NCBI RefSeq assembly: GCF_004016445.2 | Contig: NZ_SADT02000002.1 | Location: forward strand, 1,258,928-1,322,927 | Source of the DNA: Mesorhizobium sp. M2E.F.Ca.ET.219.01.1.1 | GTDB taxonomy: Bacteria; Pseudomonadota; Alphaproteobacteria; Rhizobiales; Rhizobiaceae | Reading direction: 5' to 3' | Length of the DNA stretch: 64,000 bases | In this document: piece by piece, positions 42,538 through 52,433 of the stretch | Layout: each line of letters starts with the position of its first letter | Position numbering within the stretch: position 1 is the first letter of the stretch | Notes under the pieces: generated by a model | Database searches by the model: none | Told to the model about the DNA's origin: nothing | Seen by the model: only the letters and a program-made list of their open reading frames with translations | Program-made: the position numbers and the translations under genes

Positions 42538-43467
42538 TCATTGTCGCGCCGATCCGGGCAGGGCCTGAAGGGTGGGCTCCAGCAAGCGTAAAACCGCCTC
42601 GCGCTTTTTCGCCTTCAACGAGAGGTCGCCGTCGAGGCCGACTTCATGAAGCCAGCTTCCCCGCCATTCGCAATAGGCCTGCCTGAGGTCAACCCCGGGC
42701 AAGGCCGCGAATTCCGTTATCGGCCGTTGCGGCAGCGCGTTCGGGTCCACATCCCGATAAAGCACCTCCCAGTTGGCCCCGCCGGTATCGAGGCCGGCGA
42801 ACCAGTCGAGCCCGAAATCGAGAGGCTTGCGGCTGACGGCGTCGAAGCGGAAGAAGCAATAGCCCGCCCACAAATACCAGCGCGCGCCCGCTCGGCGCAG
42901 GTCGCCATAGAACGCCACATCTTGAAGAGGCGCGAAGGGGTCGCATGGCTGCGTCGGGAAGAGGTCCTGGTCCAGAAATCCGAACGCGGCCGGCGCGGCC
43001 GGCTTCAGGATATTGCGCCACATCCAGTTGAGCGCCGCGCCGTGGGACCGGCTCGGATTTTTCACGGTCCATGGATTGGCCGGCAGCCTGACATAGGGAA
43101 CGCCTCGGGCCGCGCATATCTGCCTGTTCTCGTCCGCGGCAGCTTCGCTGATGCTGTTGTCGGCCACGATGTGGAGGTCGTGACGGACAAGTCTCCTGGC
43201 CAGCCGCGCCTGCAGATCGAGGCATTGGGCATCGCCGAAGGCGATCGTGAGCAGCACATCGCGACCCCGGGCGGCATCGTGAATGCCCGCGATGTCGCCA
43301 GCCTTGGCCGGCAGGCTCAGGAACCTTCGGTCGATTTTCCGGTAGCGGGCCGTCTTGACGGCATGTGTCAGCGGCTGCAGCCTCAGCCATTGCCGCCAGT
43401 TGTATTCACGCAGGGCCTTTGGCACGGGTATGGCAACTCTCAGGCAAAACCGGCTTGGCAGCCACAA
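42538..43467 (-). CDS. Uncharacterised GT-A-like protein
   Basis: About 309 residues. The centre resembles a GT-A nucleotide-binding fold: DVLLTIAFGDAQCLDLQARL, then DLHIVADNSIS, SHGAALNWMWRNIL and FGFLDQDLFPTQPCDP with a D-x-D. The last third is aromatic-rich (RWYLWAGYCFFRFDA). I know no named family with certainty. The first in-frame codon, TTG at 43467, has a weak ribosome site, so the start may be further in, near the GTG before PKALREYNW. First of three linked glycosyltransferase genes. Confidence 0.68.
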   Translation of the reverse strand: MWLPSRFCLRVAIPVPKALREYNWRQWLRLQPLTHAVKTARYRKIDRRFLSLPAKAGDIAGIHDAARGRDVLLTIAFGDAQCLDLQARLARRLVRHDLHIVADNSISEAAADENRQICAARGVPYVRLPANPWTVKNPSRSHGAALNWMWRNILKPAAPAAFGFLDQDLFPTQPCDPFAPLQDVAFYGDLRRAGARWYLWAGYCFFRFDAVSRKPLDFGLDWFAGLDTGGANWEVLYRDVDPNALPQRPITEFAALPGVDLRQAYCEWRGSWLHEVGLDGDLSLKAKKREAVLRLLEPTLQALPGSARQ

Positions 43468-43694
43468 TTAATCCATGGAATCTTCACAATCGCGATCCGG
43501 TTGATTTTTTTTGGAAAAGCTCGAACGCAACAGCGTCCAAGTCTCTTGATAACCCGCTATATACAGCATATTCGTCTTTTCAACACGACTGACACTAAGC
43601 GCCCTGCTTTGTTTGTTTGAAGGAAGAAGTCTACGGCGCGCCCGCAGCTCTCCGCCGATCGGACTTGGGTAAATGGCGCTCTCCGGAACATACA

Positions 43695-44810
43695 ATGAGA
43701 ATTTGCTGCGCAATCTCTGCCCTGTTCATGAATGGGGGTCTGCAAAGGGATTGTCTCAATATTAGCGACCGCTTGATCAAGCGCGGCCATAACGTGACGA
43801 TCCTGACGACGCGCCAGGTCGGTCATGTCGACAGCTCGGCGACGATAAAGGTCCAGCCTGCCCGGGTTATCTCCAATCCGGGCACCGAATATGCGCTGGG
43901 AAAGACCCTGCTGACGGCCAGGCGGGATTTCGACTGCGTCGTCGGTTTCAACAAGATGGCGGGCCTCGACATCTATTATGCCGGCGACCCGCCCTATTTT
44001 GCCTCGAAGCTCGGATGGTGGCGGCCGTTTTCGCCCCGCTTCATGCGCCAACAAAAGCTCGAATCGATGATCTTTGCCCCCGGCAGCGCTGTGCAGATCA
44101 TTGCGCTCAGCGAGCACCAGGCAGCGCTTTACCGCGACTTCTGGCGAACCGAGGAATCGCGCATCCATGTTGTCGGACCGACGCTCGATCCGAAACGCCG
44201 CCGGCCGGAATTGCAGGCCGGCGACCGCAATGAAATCCGCGATCGTTTCGGGCTTCCCCGCCAGGCCGTCATTGCCTTGAGCATCGCCAACAGAATGAAA
44301 GTAAAGGGTCTCGACCGGGCGGTGAAGGCCCTGCAGCCGTTCCCGGATATCCACTGGCTGGTGGCCGGTCTTCGCAAAAACAGCGAGGAGGAAATCCGGC
44401 TGCGCAGCCTGATTGCCAAGTGCGGCATGTCGAACCGGGTCATCCTCCTGGGCATCCAGGAGGACATCCCTGCGGTTGTGGTTGCGAGCGATTTCATGCT
44501 GCACCCGGCGCGCCTGGAAAACACCGGCACGGTGATCCTCGAGGCACTCGCAAATGGCCTGCCGGTCATTGCGTCGGCCGCTTGCGGATATGCAAAATAT
44601 GTCGAAGCCAGCGGGGCTGGACTGGTTGTGGCCAATCACGACGATCCCGAAATCTGGCGACAGGCGGTCCTGAAGGCAGGCGACCCGGGGGTGCGGGCAC
44701 AATGGCACGAGGCGGCCCTTGCCTACGGCGCATCAAACCCGCTGACCGGCGGACTGGAAGCCGCCTGCGATCTGATCGAGATGTCGCGGCGCAATCGGCG
44801 CGCCGCGTAG
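43695..44810 (+). CDS. Glycosyltransferase family 4 protein (WaaG-like)
   Basis: A 371-residue GT-B transferase with WaaG/RfaG features: N-terminal ISALFMNGGLQRDCLNISDR, central IIALSEHQAALYRDFW, and C-terminal LLGIQEDIPAVVVASDFMLH then LENTGTVILEALANGLPVI with the E-x7-E motif. WaaG relatives add glucose to lipopolysaccharide core. ATG 43695 matches the usual family start. It diverges from the minus-strand glycosyltransferase set and lies in the same surface-sugar cluster. Confidence 0.87.
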   Translation: MRICCAISALFMNGGLQRDCLNISDRLIKRGHNVTILTTRQVGHVDSSATIKVQPARVISNPGTEYALGKTLLTARRDFDCVVGFNKMAGLDIYYAGDPPYFASKLGWWRPFSPRFMRQQKLESMIFAPGSAVQIIALSEHQAALYRDFWRTEESRIHVVGPTLDPKRRRPELQAGDRNEIRDRFGLPRQAVIALSIANRMKVKGLDRAVKALQPFPDIHWLVAGLRKNSEEEIRLRSLIAKCGMSNRVILLGIQEDIPAVVVASDFMLHPARLENTGTVILEALANGLPVIASAACGYAKYVEASGAGLVVANHDDPEIWRQAVLKAGDPGVRAQWHEAALAYGASNPLTGGLEAACDLIEMSRRNRRAA

Positions 44811-44967
44811 CGCGGCGACACAAGCGATCCAAATCGCCAAGGGCGATGCCGCTGTGCCTCGCACATGCTGTCGTCAGGGAGTCCCTATGCCGTCCGGAGT
44901 CGCCGCTATTGCAAAGATTCGCCGAAGCTGGTGTCATCCCGTTTTGCACGACTGGTGAGGTACGGTG

Positions 44968-46512
44968 ATGAAGCGCTCCTCTACGCTGGCCCTGTTTTCC
45001 TCGGCTCTCGCTCTGTGTGCTGCCGCTTCGGCTTCCGCGGCCCAGCCCGGCGATCCGCCGGACGGCTTGGCCAAGATAGAAACGGTGGTCGTCATCTTCG
45101 CGGAGAACCGCGCCTTCGACAATCTCTATGGCCATTTTCCCGGTGCGGACGGCATCGACAAGGCGAGCCAGGAAAGCTTGCAGCAGCGTGACCGTGACGG
45201 TTCGGTGCTGTCGGAACTGCCGCCGGTCTGGGACGGGCTGACCGCCAAGGGCGTCACGCCGCCGGTGACGCAGGCGATGACCGAGCACCTTCCGAACGGC
45301 CCGTTCACCGTCAACGACGCGAAGGGTTTCAACGTCCCGCTAAGCGTTGTCACGCACGATCTGTGGCACCGCTACTATCAGAACCAGATGCAGATCAACG
45401 GTGGCAAGAACGACATGTTCGTTGCCTGGGGCGATTCAGGCGCCATGCCGATGAGCAACTGGGACACCTCCAAGGGCGACATGTGGGCGGTCGCGCAGAG
45501 ATACGTGCTGGCCGACCATTTCTTCATGGGTGGCTTCGGCGGCTCGTTCTTCAATCACCAATGGCTGATCTGCGCCTGCGCACCCTACTACGCCAATGCC
45601 GATAAAAGCCCGGCCAAGCCATCGATCGCGGTGACGGACGATAGCGGAACGGCGCTAAAGATCGCCGACAATTCACCGAAATCAGCGCGCGACGGAGTCC
45701 CAAAATTTGTCTCCGACGGCAATCTGACGCCGGATTTCTACGCCGTGAACACCATGCAGCCACCCTACCAGCCAAGCGGCAACGACCCGGCGGCCGGCGG
45801 CGACCCACTGCTTGCGGATCCGGCCAAGCCCACGACATTGCCGCCGCAGAGCGAGCCGACGATTGGCGACATGCTCAGCCTAAAGCACGTAACCTGGGCC
45901 TGGTATTCGGGCGCCTGGCAATACACGCTTGACCACGGCAACCATTCGCCGACGCCGAATTTCCAGTACCATCACCAACCGTTCAATTACTACGCCAACT
46001 ATGCTCCGGGCACCGAAGCCAGGCGTGAACATCTTCGCGACGCCGGGCTGAGTGGCGTGAGCTTCATCCAGGCGATCGACGTCGGCGTGCTGCCGCAGGT
46101 TTCCTTCTATAAGCCGCAGGGCAATCTCAACGAGCATTCCGGCTATGCCGACATCCAGGCCGGCGATCGACACATCGCCGATGTCGTGGCGCATCTGGAG
46201 AAAAGCCCGCAATGGCCGCATATGCTGGTCGTCGTCACCTATGACGAGAACGGTGGCATCTGGGACCACGTCGCTCCGCCCAAGGGTGATCGGTGGGGGC
46301 CAGGCACGCGCATCCCCGCGATCATCGTTTCGCCCTTCGCCAAACACGGTTATGTCGATCATACGCCCTATGACACGACGTCGATCCTGCGCCTCATCAC
46401 CGAGCGCTTCGAATTGCCGGTGCTGCATGGCATCGTGGTCCGCGATCGAGCCGTTGCCGCGCATGGCGAGCCGCCGCTCGGTGACCTTACCGGCGGGCTC
46501 GACCTGAATTGA
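44968..46512 (+). CDS. Acid phosphatase / phospholipase C family exported enzyme
   Basis: A 514-residue AcpA-type phosphoesterase with a signal peptide (KRSSTLALFSSALALCAAASASA). The metal site begins with VVIFAENRAFDNLYGHFPGA (about residues 40-60) and continues with LADHFFMGGFGGSFFNHQWL and VVTYDENGGIWDHVAPP near residue 415. Relatives cleave phosphate or phosphocholine esters in the periplasm. ATG 44968 has GTGAGG upstream; GTG 44965 adds one residue. A likely use is phosphate scavenging. Confidence 0.9.
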   Translation: MKRSSTLALFSSALALCAAASASAAQPGDPPDGLAKIETVVVIFAENRAFDNLYGHFPGADGIDKASQESLQQRDRDGSVLSELPPVWDGLTAKGVTPPVTQAMTEHLPNGPFTVNDAKGFNVPLSVVTHDLWHRYYQNQMQINGGKNDMFVAWGDSGAMPMSNWDTSKGDMWAVAQRYVLADHFFMGGFGGSFFNHQWLICACAPYYANADKSPAKPSIAVTDDSGTALKIADNSPKSARDGVPKFVSDGNLTPDFYAVNTMQPPYQPSGNDPAAGGDPLLADPAKPTTLPPQSEPTIGDMLSLKHVTWAWYSGAWQYTLDHGNHSPTPNFQYHHQPFNYYANYAPGTEARREHLRDAGLSGVSFIQAIDVGVLPQVSFYKPQGNLNEHSGYADIQAGDRHIADVVAHLEKSPQWPHMLVVVTYDENGGIWDHVAPPKGDRWGPGTRIPAIIVSPFAKHGYVDHTPYDTTSILRLITERFELPVLHGIVVRDRAVAAHGEPPLGDLTGGLDLN

Positions 46513-46535
46513 GGGCGCGTAAGCGGAGGACGAAG

Positions 46536-46748
46536 ATGGACGCTGACAAGATTGTCGCGCTGGTCACCGCGGGCGGCATCGAGCTCACCGACCGCCGGCG
46601 TAATACCACGGACGACGGTTGGTCGCTCAGTTTCGCCAACGGTGCCACGGTAGAGGTGGGCGACGACGGCTCTGCACGCATTGCCGGAAAAGGCAGCAAG
46701 ACCGTGGCTGGGTTGCTGGATCTTCCTGTCGCGTCGCGCGGCATCTGA
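46536..46748 (+). CDS. Small hypothetical protein after the phosphatase
   Basis: A 70-residue protein. It holds two short beta-rich segments (GWSLSFANGATVEVGDDG) and no signal or membrane part. CGGAGGA six bases before ATG 46536 supports translation, and it lies 23 bases past the AcpA-like stop, probably in the same transcript. No family recognised. Confidence 0.6.
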   Translation: MDADKIVALVTAGGIELTDRRRNTTDDGWSLSFANGATVEVGDDGSARIAGKGSKTVAGLLDLPVASRGI

Positions 46749-46879
46749 TGCGGTGGCCGTTCTCATCTTCGCATGCTGCCGTCCATGTTACCGATTTTAA
46801 GCCAAATTTTACCGAACGCACGGCATGGCTTGAGCGTCGGCGGATGGTTCTGCCGGCGCGTTTCGCGTAAGGGGTGACG

Positions 46880-47674
46880 ATGCGTATTGTCGGGACGATT
46901 CCGCTGGCCGTCGCCATAGGTCTGTTCACCGCGCCTGTCGCCCAGGCGGGGGGCAGCTGGATATCCGGCGACTGGTACCTGACGCTCGGCGCCACCGGCC
47001 TGGTCGCGCCGAATTTCGAGGGCGGCAAGAAATACATGTTCAGCGCCCAGCCGATCATCTCGCTGGGCAAGGTCGGTCCCGAGGCGCGCTTCACCTCGCG
47101 CAACGACAACATCTCGCTGGCGCTGATCGACGACGGCTCCGTGCGCGCCGGCCTGACCGGCAAGTTCCTGTTCCATCGTACCAGCAAGGACGAGCTCGAG
47201 GGCCTCGACCCGGTGCGCTTCGGCGGTGAGGTCGGCGGCTTCTTCGAGTTCTATCCGCTGGATTGGCTGCGCGCCCGCGCAGAGTTGCGGCATGGCATCC
47301 GCTCCCACAACGGCTTCGTTGCCGACATCACGGCCGACGCGTTCTACGACATCACGCCGACCGTGCGCATCTCCGGCGGCCCGCGCGTGACCTTCGCTTC
47401 GTCCAACTATTTCGATGCCTATTACGGCGTCAACGCCACCGAGGCAGCCGCCTCGGGGCTCAGCGAATACCATCCGGGCGGTGGCGTGAAGTCGACCGGC
47501 CTCGGCGGCGCCATCACCTGGAAGGTGACCGAGCCGATGACGGCCAGCGTCTTCACCGAATATTCGCGCCTGATGGGGCCGGCAGCCGATTCCAGCCTGG
47601 TCAAGGAGCGCGGCGACCGCAACCAGTGGATGTTCGGCGTGTCGACCACCTACCGTTTCAATTTCACCATGTAG
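46880..47674 (+). CDS. MipA/OmpV family outer-membrane protein
   Basis: A 264-residue protein with a signal peptide (IPLAVAIGLFTAPVAQA) and alternating beta-strands, for example WYLTLGATGLVAPNFEGGKK, ending in the aromatic C-terminus YRFNFTM expected for beta-barrels. MipA/OmpV proteins sit in the outer membrane as scaffold or porin-like barrels. ATG 46880 is preferred to GTG 46874. Single gene; a GAAA-loop hairpin follows the stop. Confidence 0.9.
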   Translation: MRIVGTIPLAVAIGLFTAPVAQAGGSWISGDWYLTLGATGLVAPNFEGGKKYMFSAQPIISLGKVGPEARFTSRNDNISLALIDDGSVRAGLTGKFLFHRTSKDELEGLDPVRFGGEVGGFFEFYPLDWLRARAELRHGIRSHNGFVADITADAFYDITPTVRISGGPRVTFASSNYFDAYYGVNATEAAASGLSEYHPGGGVKSTGLGGAITWKVTEPMTASVFTEYSRLMGPAADSSLVKERGDRNQWMFGVSTTYRFNFTM

Positions 47675-47690
47675 GCCGCGAAAGCGGCCT
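47673..47690 (+). terminator. Hairpin after the MipA/OmpV gene
   Basis: AGGCCGC-GAAA-GCGGCCT is a perfect 7-base stem capped by a stable GAAA tetraloop, beginning within the stop codon. No T tract follows. Confidence 0.55.
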
Positions 47691-47923
47691 CATGCCTTGA
47701 ATTCCGCGCTTTATTCCTGTCGCGTCATCCGCTAAAAGCCACGCCATGACGAGCTTTTCGCGCCTTTTCGCGATCGCGATACGAATTACGGGCCCGGTGT
47801 TCCGGGCGGCCTGAGTGCCGCTGGAGCCGCCGGGAGTTTTCGCGCGCGCCCCTCGCGCTTTTTCAGAAATCAACGCATATCGCCCGGGCTTTTCGCCACC
47901 GGGCACCCTGAGATGGCAGATCA

Positions 47924-50887
47924 ATGACCGACACCGTTGAAACGATAGACTATTCCAAGACGCTTTATTTGCCGCAGACGGATTTCCCGATGCGCGCCGG
48001 CCTGCCCGAGAAGGAGCCCGGCCTGGTCAAGCGCTGGCAGGACATGGACCTTTACAGAAGACTTCGCGAGGAGGCCGCCGGCCGCGAGAAATTCGTGCTG
48101 CATGACGGTCCGCCCTACGCCAATGGCAACATCCATATCGGCCATGCGCTGAACAAGATCCTCAAGGACGTGATCAACCGCTCTTTTCAGATGCGCGGCT
48201 ACGACGCCAACTATGTGCCGGGCTGGGACTGCCACGGCCTGCCGATCGAGTGGAAGATCGAGGAGCAGTACCGCGCCAAGGGCAAGAACAAGGACGAGGT
48301 GCCGGTCAACGAGTTCCGCAGGGAATGCCGCGACTTTGCCGCGCATTGGATCAAGGTGCAGGGTGGCGAGTTCCAGCGCCTCGGCGTCATCGGCGATTTC
48401 GACAATCCCTACACGACCATGGCTTACCACGCCGAGTCGCGCATCGCCGGCGAGCTGCTGAAATTCGCCATGTCGGGGCAGCTCTATCGCGGCTCGAAGC
48501 CGGTGATGTGGAGCGTGGTCGAGCGCACCGCGCTCGCCGAGGCCGAGGTCGAGTACCAGGACTATGATAGCGATACGATCTGGGTGAAGTTCCCGGTCGC
48601 CAGCCTCGCGCAGCCGGTCGCCGGCGCCGCGCCGACGCTGGACGGCGCCGCGCTCGACCTGGTCCAGGCGCATGTCGTCATCTGGACGACCACGCCCTGG
48701 ACCATCCCCGGCAATCGTGCCGTCAGCTATTCGCCGCGTATCGGTTATGGCCTCTATGAGGTGACGGCGGCCGAGAATGCCTTCGGCCCGCAGCCCGGCG
48801 AGAAGCTGATCTTCGCCGACGCGCTGGCTGAGGACGCGGCGGCCAAGGCCAAGGTCACCTTAAACCGCCTTCACAGTGTCTCGAGCGAACAGCTTGCCAG
48901 CCTTACGCTTTCGCATCCGTTGCGAGGGCTTGGTGGCGGTTACGAATTCCCCGTGCCGATGATTGCCGGCGAGCATGTCACCGACGACGCCGGTACCGGC
49001 TTCGTCCACACGGCGCCCAGCCACGGCCGAGAGGACTTCGATGCCTGGACGGATGCAGTGGCCGAGCTCGTCAAGCGCGGCGTCGACACCGCGATCCCGT
49101 TCCCGGTCGATGACGCCGGCTTCTTCACCCGCGATGCGCCGGGCTTCGGCCCGGACCGCGAGGGTGGGGCCGCGCGCGTCATCGACGACAACGGCAAGAA
49201 GGGCAACGCCAACCAGGCGGTGATCGACGAGCTTATCAGGCGCAACGCGCTGTTCGCGCGCGGCCGGCTGAAGCACAGCTACCCGCATTCCTGGCGCTCG
49301 AAGAAGCCGATCATCTTCCGCAACACGCCGCAATGGTTCGTCTACATGGACAAGGACCTCGGCGACGGCACGACGCTGCGCAGCCGCGCGCTGAAGGCCA
49401 TCGACGACACCCGCTTCGTGCCGGCTGCCGGCCAGAACCGCATCCGCGCCATGATCGAGGAGCGCCCGGACTGGGTGCTTTCGCGCCAGCGCGCCTGGGG
49501 CGTGCCGATCGCCGTCTTCGCCGACGAGGACGGCAATGTGCTGAAGGACGAGGCCGTCAACCAGCGCATCATGGATGCTTTCGAGAAGGAAGGCGCGGAC
49601 GCCTGGTTCGCCGACGGCGCCAAGGAGCGTTTCCTCGGCAATCACGATGCCTCGAAATGGCACCAGGTGATGGACATCCTGGACGTCTGGTTCGATTCCG
49701 GCTCGACCCATGTCTTCACGCTGGAAGACCGTCCGGACCTCAAATGGCCGGCCGACGTCTATCTCGAGGGCTCCGACCAGCATCGCGGCTGGTTCCATTC
49801 CTCGCTGCTCGAAAGCTGCGGCACTAGGGGCAGGGCGCCTTACGAGGCGGTCATCACCCATGGCTTCACCATGGATGAGGAAGGCCGCAAGATGTCGAAA
49901 TCGCTCGGCAACACGGTGGTGCCGCAGGACGTGATAAAGCAGTCCGGCGCCGATATCCTGCGGCTCTGGGTGGTGACGACCGATTATTGGGAAGACCAGC
50001 GGCTCGGCAAGAACGTGCTGCAGACCAATATCGACGCCTATCGCAAGCTCAGGAACACCATCCGCTGGATGCTGGGCACGCTCGCCCATGACGACGGCCA
50101 GGAAGTGCCGGTCGAGACGATGCCGGAGCTGGAGCGGCTGATGCTGCATCGGCTGTCCGAATTGGACGAGGTGGTGCGCCAGGGCTACGACGCCTTCGAG
50201 TTCAAGCGCATCACCCGCGCGCTCCTGGACTTCATGGTGGTCGAGCTTTCGGCCTTCTATTTCGACATCCGCAAGGATGCGCTTTACTGCGACGGGCCGT
50301 TGAGCCTGCGCCGCAGGGCGGCCGTGCAGGTGGTGCGCCACCTCTTCGAATGCCTGGTGAAGTGGCTGGCGCCGATGCTGCCCTTCACCACCGAGGAAGC
50401 CTGGCTCGACCGCCATCCGGATGCGGTCTCGGTGCATCTCGACCAGTTCCCGGCGATCCCGCAGAACTGGCGCAACGAGGCGCTGGCCGAGAAATGGCGC
50501 AAGGTGAGACAGGTGCGCCGCGTCATCACCGGCGCGCTGGAGATCGCGCGCGCCGAGAAGCTGATCGGCTCTTCGCTGGAAGCCGTGCCGGTGGTGACGC
50601 TGGACGACGCCGCGCTGGAAGCGGCTATCGCCGATGTCGACATGGCCGAGATGGCGATCACCAGCGACCTTGTCATCAAGCACGGCAAGGTGCCGGAAGG
50701 CGCCTTCACGCTCGACGACGTCAAGGGCGTCGCGGTGGTCGTGGAGAAAGCCGAGGATCGCGGCTTGGTCAAATGCGCGCGCTCCTGGCGCTACACCGCC
50801 GATGTCGGGCAGGATCCGGAATTCCCGGATGTTTCGGCTCGCGACGCCGCCGTGCTGCACGAGCTGAAGGCGCTTGGGCGTCTATAA
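47924..50887 (+). CDS. ileS: Isoleucyl-tRNA synthetase
   Basis: A 987-residue class I synthetase, full length. The HIGH motif is in [13 protein letters not shown] (about residue 70) and KMSKS in [12 protein letters not shown] (about residue 655). The CP1 editing domain covers about residues 190-420, with [13 protein letters not shown] at its entry. The C-terminal zinc site of E. coli IleS (two C-x2-C pairs) is reduced: [12 protein letters not shown] keeps one cysteine and the second pair is gone. An essential housekeeping gene that marks the right end of the accessory block. Confidence 0.98.
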   Translation: MTDTVETIDYSKTLYLPQTDFPMRAGLPEKEPGLVKRWQDMDLYRRLREEAAGREKFVLHDGPPYANGNIHIGHALNKILKDVINRSFQMRGYDANYVPGWDCHGLPIEWKIEEQYRAKGKNKDEVPVNEFRRECRDFAAHWIKVQGGEFQRLGVIGDFDNPYTTMAYHAESRIAGELLKFAMSGQLYRGSKPVMWSVVERTALAEAEVEYQDYDSDTIWVKFPVASLAQPVAGAAPTLDGAALDLVQAHVVIWTTTPWTIPGNRAVSYSPRIGYGLYEVTAAENAFGPQPGEKLIFADALAEDAAAKAKVTLNRLHSVSSEQLASLTLSHPLRGLGGGYEFPVPMIAGEHVTDDAGTGFVHTAPSHGREDFDAWTDAVAELVKRGVDTAIPFPVDDAGFFTRDAPGFGPDREGGAARVIDDNGKKGNANQAVIDELIRRNALFARGRLKHSYPHSWRSKKPIIFRNTPQWFVYMDKDLGDGTTLRSRALKAIDDTRFVPAAGQNRIRAMIEERPDWVLSRQRAWGVPIAVFADEDGNVLKDEAVNQRIMDAFEKEGADAWFADGAKERFLGNHDASKWHQVMDILDVWFDSGSTHVFTLEDRPDLKWPADVYLEGSDQHRGWFHSSLLESCGTRGRAPYEAVITHGFTMDEEGRKMSKSLGNTVVPQDVIKQSGADILRLWVVTTDYWEDQRLGKNVLQTNIDAYRKLRNTIRWMLGTLAHDDGQEVPVETMPELERLMLHRLSELDEVVRQGYDAFEFKRITRALLDFMVVELSAFYFDIRKDALYCDGPLSLRRRAAVQVVRHLFECLVKWLAPMLPFTTEEAWLDRHPDAVSVHLDQFPAIPQNWRNEALAEKWRKVRQVRRVITGALEIARAEKLIGSSLEAVPVVTLDDAALEAAIADVDMAEMAITSDLVIKHGKVPEGAFTLDDVKGVAVVVEKAEDRGLVKCARSWRYTADVGQDPEFPDVSARDAAVLHELKALGRL

Positions 50888-50908
50888 GCCGGTGCAAAAG
50901 TACCACGC

Positions 50909-50929
50909 CGGGCGGACCATATCCGCCCG
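50909..50929 (+). terminator. Terminator hairpin after ileS
   Basis: CGGGCGGA-CCATA-TCCGCCCG is a perfect 8-base stem with a 5-base loop, 21 bases past the ileS stop. No long T run. Confidence 0.65.
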
Positions 50930-51077
50930 TGCGTTGCCCTTAACAAGTGGTTGAGGTAAACACGCGACACTCCGGCAGACAAATTGTCGCCGGATTTCCG
51001 TCGCAAGTGCGGGGAAGAAGGGGACCGTGCCCTTGGCCGGTGGCGACCGAAAGGCAGTTAGAGTGGGACTTTTTGGC

Positions 51078-51752
51078 ATGACCGACAGAACGTTCGCGCG
51101 CGCCGCGCTGCTGGCGCCGCTTGTGGTATCGGCCATCGCCTTGTCGGGCTGCATGAGCTCGCCGACCTACGGAACCGACAAGACGGCCGCCGCGCAGCTC
51201 TTCGACGATGTTTCCGGCGCAGTCTCGATCACGCCGAAGCGCCGCAATCCGATCGACTACAAGCCGCGTCCCGATCTGGTGAAGCCCGCCCCCGGGCAGA
51301 AGGAAACCCTGCCGCCGCCGCAGGAGAGCATCGAGACGGCGAGCACCGAGTGGCCCGAATCGCCCGAAGCGCGCCGCGCCCGCATCCGTGCCGACGCCAC
51401 CGCGCATCAGAACGACCCGAATTACCAGCCGGAAGCCGTCGAGGATGTGCAGACCGATCCCGTGTCGGTGAAGAAGGCGATGGCTGACTCGGCCTCCAGC
51501 CACCCGCCGCGCTGGTCGCCCGATGATTCCAGCGCTACGCGCACCGCCGAGATTCAGCGCCGGCTTGCCGAGCAGAAGCAGGGCGATCCGACCACTCGCA
51601 AATATCTGAGCGAGCCGCCGCTTGCCTATCGCCAGCCCTCCGACGCCGCGCCGCAGAACGAACTAGGCGAGGACGAGTACAAGAAGGAGCGTCGCCTCAA
51701 GGCACAGGCGGAAGGCAAGAAGGGCGGCTGGTTCGACTGGCTTGGTCTGTGA
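51078..51752 (+). CDS. Putative lipoprotein, unknown function
   Basis: About 224 residues. A signal peptide ends in the lipobox ALSGC (near residue 25), so it is a likely membrane lipoprotein. The mature part is hydrophilic and Pro/Glu/Lys-rich, probably extended, with RRNPIDYKPRPDLVKPAPGQ, and closes with GWFDWLGL. I know similar proteins next to ileS in rhizobia but no function. GTG 51063 is an alternative start in frame; neither has a strong ribosome site. Confidence 0.72.
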   Translation: MTDRTFARAALLAPLVVSAIALSGCMSSPTYGTDKTAAAQLFDDVSGAVSITPKRRNPIDYKPRPDLVKPAPGQKETLPPPQESIETASTEWPESPEARRARIRADATAHQNDPNYQPEAVEDVQTDPVSVKKAMADSASSHPPRWSPDDSSATRTAEIQRRLAEQKQGDPTTRKYLSEPPLAYRQPSDAAPQNELGEDEYKKERRLKAQAEGKKGGWFDWLGL

Positions 51753-51757
51753 ATGGT

Positions 51758-51785
51758 CAGTAGTCAGTAGGCAGTAGTCAGTAGT
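51758..51785. repeat. Four tandem CAGTAGT heptamers
   Basis: CAGTAGT, CAGTAGG, CAGTAGT and CAGTAGT in tandem, directly after the lipoprotein stop and running into the convergent terminator hairpin. Confidence 0.8.
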
Positions 51786-51800
51786 GATCCGGTCACTACT
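51780..51800. terminator. Bidirectional hairpin between lipoprotein gene and tadA
   Basis: AGTAGTGA-TCCGG-TCACTACT, a perfect 8-base stem with a 5-base loop between two convergent genes; the right arm covers the tadA stop codon (51796-51798). Confidence 0.6.
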
Positions 51801-52254
51801 CACTACCATTCCGTCTCTCGCGAAAGAAATCCTTGAGGATGAGCGCGGCTTCGCTTTCGCCGATCCCCGCGTAGACGTCCGGCGTGTGGTGACAAGTAGG
51901 CGACACAAAAAAGCGCACGCCGTTGACCACCGCGCCGCCTTTCTCGTCGGCGGCGCCGAAATAGAGCCGGCGCAGCCTGGCGAAGGAGATCGCTCCGGCA
52001 CACATGGCACAGGGCTCTAGCGTCACATAGAGATCGTGGCCGGTGAGCCGCTCGCTGGCGAGTTTTTGGCAGGCCTCGCGGATCGCCAGCATCTCGGCAT
52101 GCGCCGTCGGATCGGCAAGCTCGCGGGTACGGTTGCCGGCTTTCGCGATCACGGTGTTGCCGCTGGCGATCACCGCGCCGACCGGCACTTCGCCGCGGCC
52201 AGCCGCCGCCTCGGCCTCTGCAAGCGCCAAGGCCATGAAATCCGGTCGTTTCAA
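51796..52254 (-). CDS. tadA: tRNA-specific adenosine-34 deaminase
   Basis: About 152 residues. The zinc/catalytic motifs are TAHAEMLAIREAC (HAE) and LEPCAMCAGAISFARL (PCxxC), the hallmark of TadA, which turns adenosine-34 of tRNA-Arg(ACG) into inosine. TTG 52254 gives the usual N-terminus KRPDFMALALAEAE and has GGAA upstream; GTG 52284 extends it by ten residues and has AGGA. It diverges from the pseudouridine synthase gene, a neighbour pair common in rhizobia. Confidence 0.95.
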   Translation of the reverse strand: MKRPDFMALALAEAEAAAGRGEVPVGAVIASGNTVIAKAGNRTRELADPTAHAEMLAIREACQKLASERLTGHDLYVTLEPCAMCAGAISFARLRRLYFGAADEKGGAVVNGVRFFVSPTCHHTPDVYAGIGESEAALILKDFFRERRNGSE

Positions 52255-52319
52255 GCGGTTTCCATTCCGATTATTCCTCGCCACACGAGAATGATCCTGT
52301 TATCTAGCGCGAGACCCTG

Positions 52320-52337
52320 AAAACCGGAATCGGTTTT
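52320..52337. repeat. Palindromic intergenic repeat
   Basis: AAAACCG-GAAT-CGGTTTT (7-base stem) followed by GATGCGCAAAATCAAG, a motif I know as frequent between rhizobial genes. It lies in the tadA / pseudouridine synthase divergent promoter region. Confidence 0.6.
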
Positions 52338-52433
52338 TGCCGCGCGCTGGATGCGCAAAATCAAGATGACACTGCCTGCGTTGGGCGTCCGCAAGGGCGC
52401 GCGGCGCTGTAGCAGGCAAAGACGAGCAAAGTA

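Noticed and set aside
48860..50860. Minus-strand open frame of 666 codons opposite ileS
   Set aside because: Antisense shadow caused by GC-rich codon use; ileS has its HIGH and KMSKS motifs over the same bases.
51758..51785. Short tandem repeats considered as a CRISPR or iteron array
   Set aside because: Four 7-base units with no spacers, located in a convergent terminator region without replication or cas genes.
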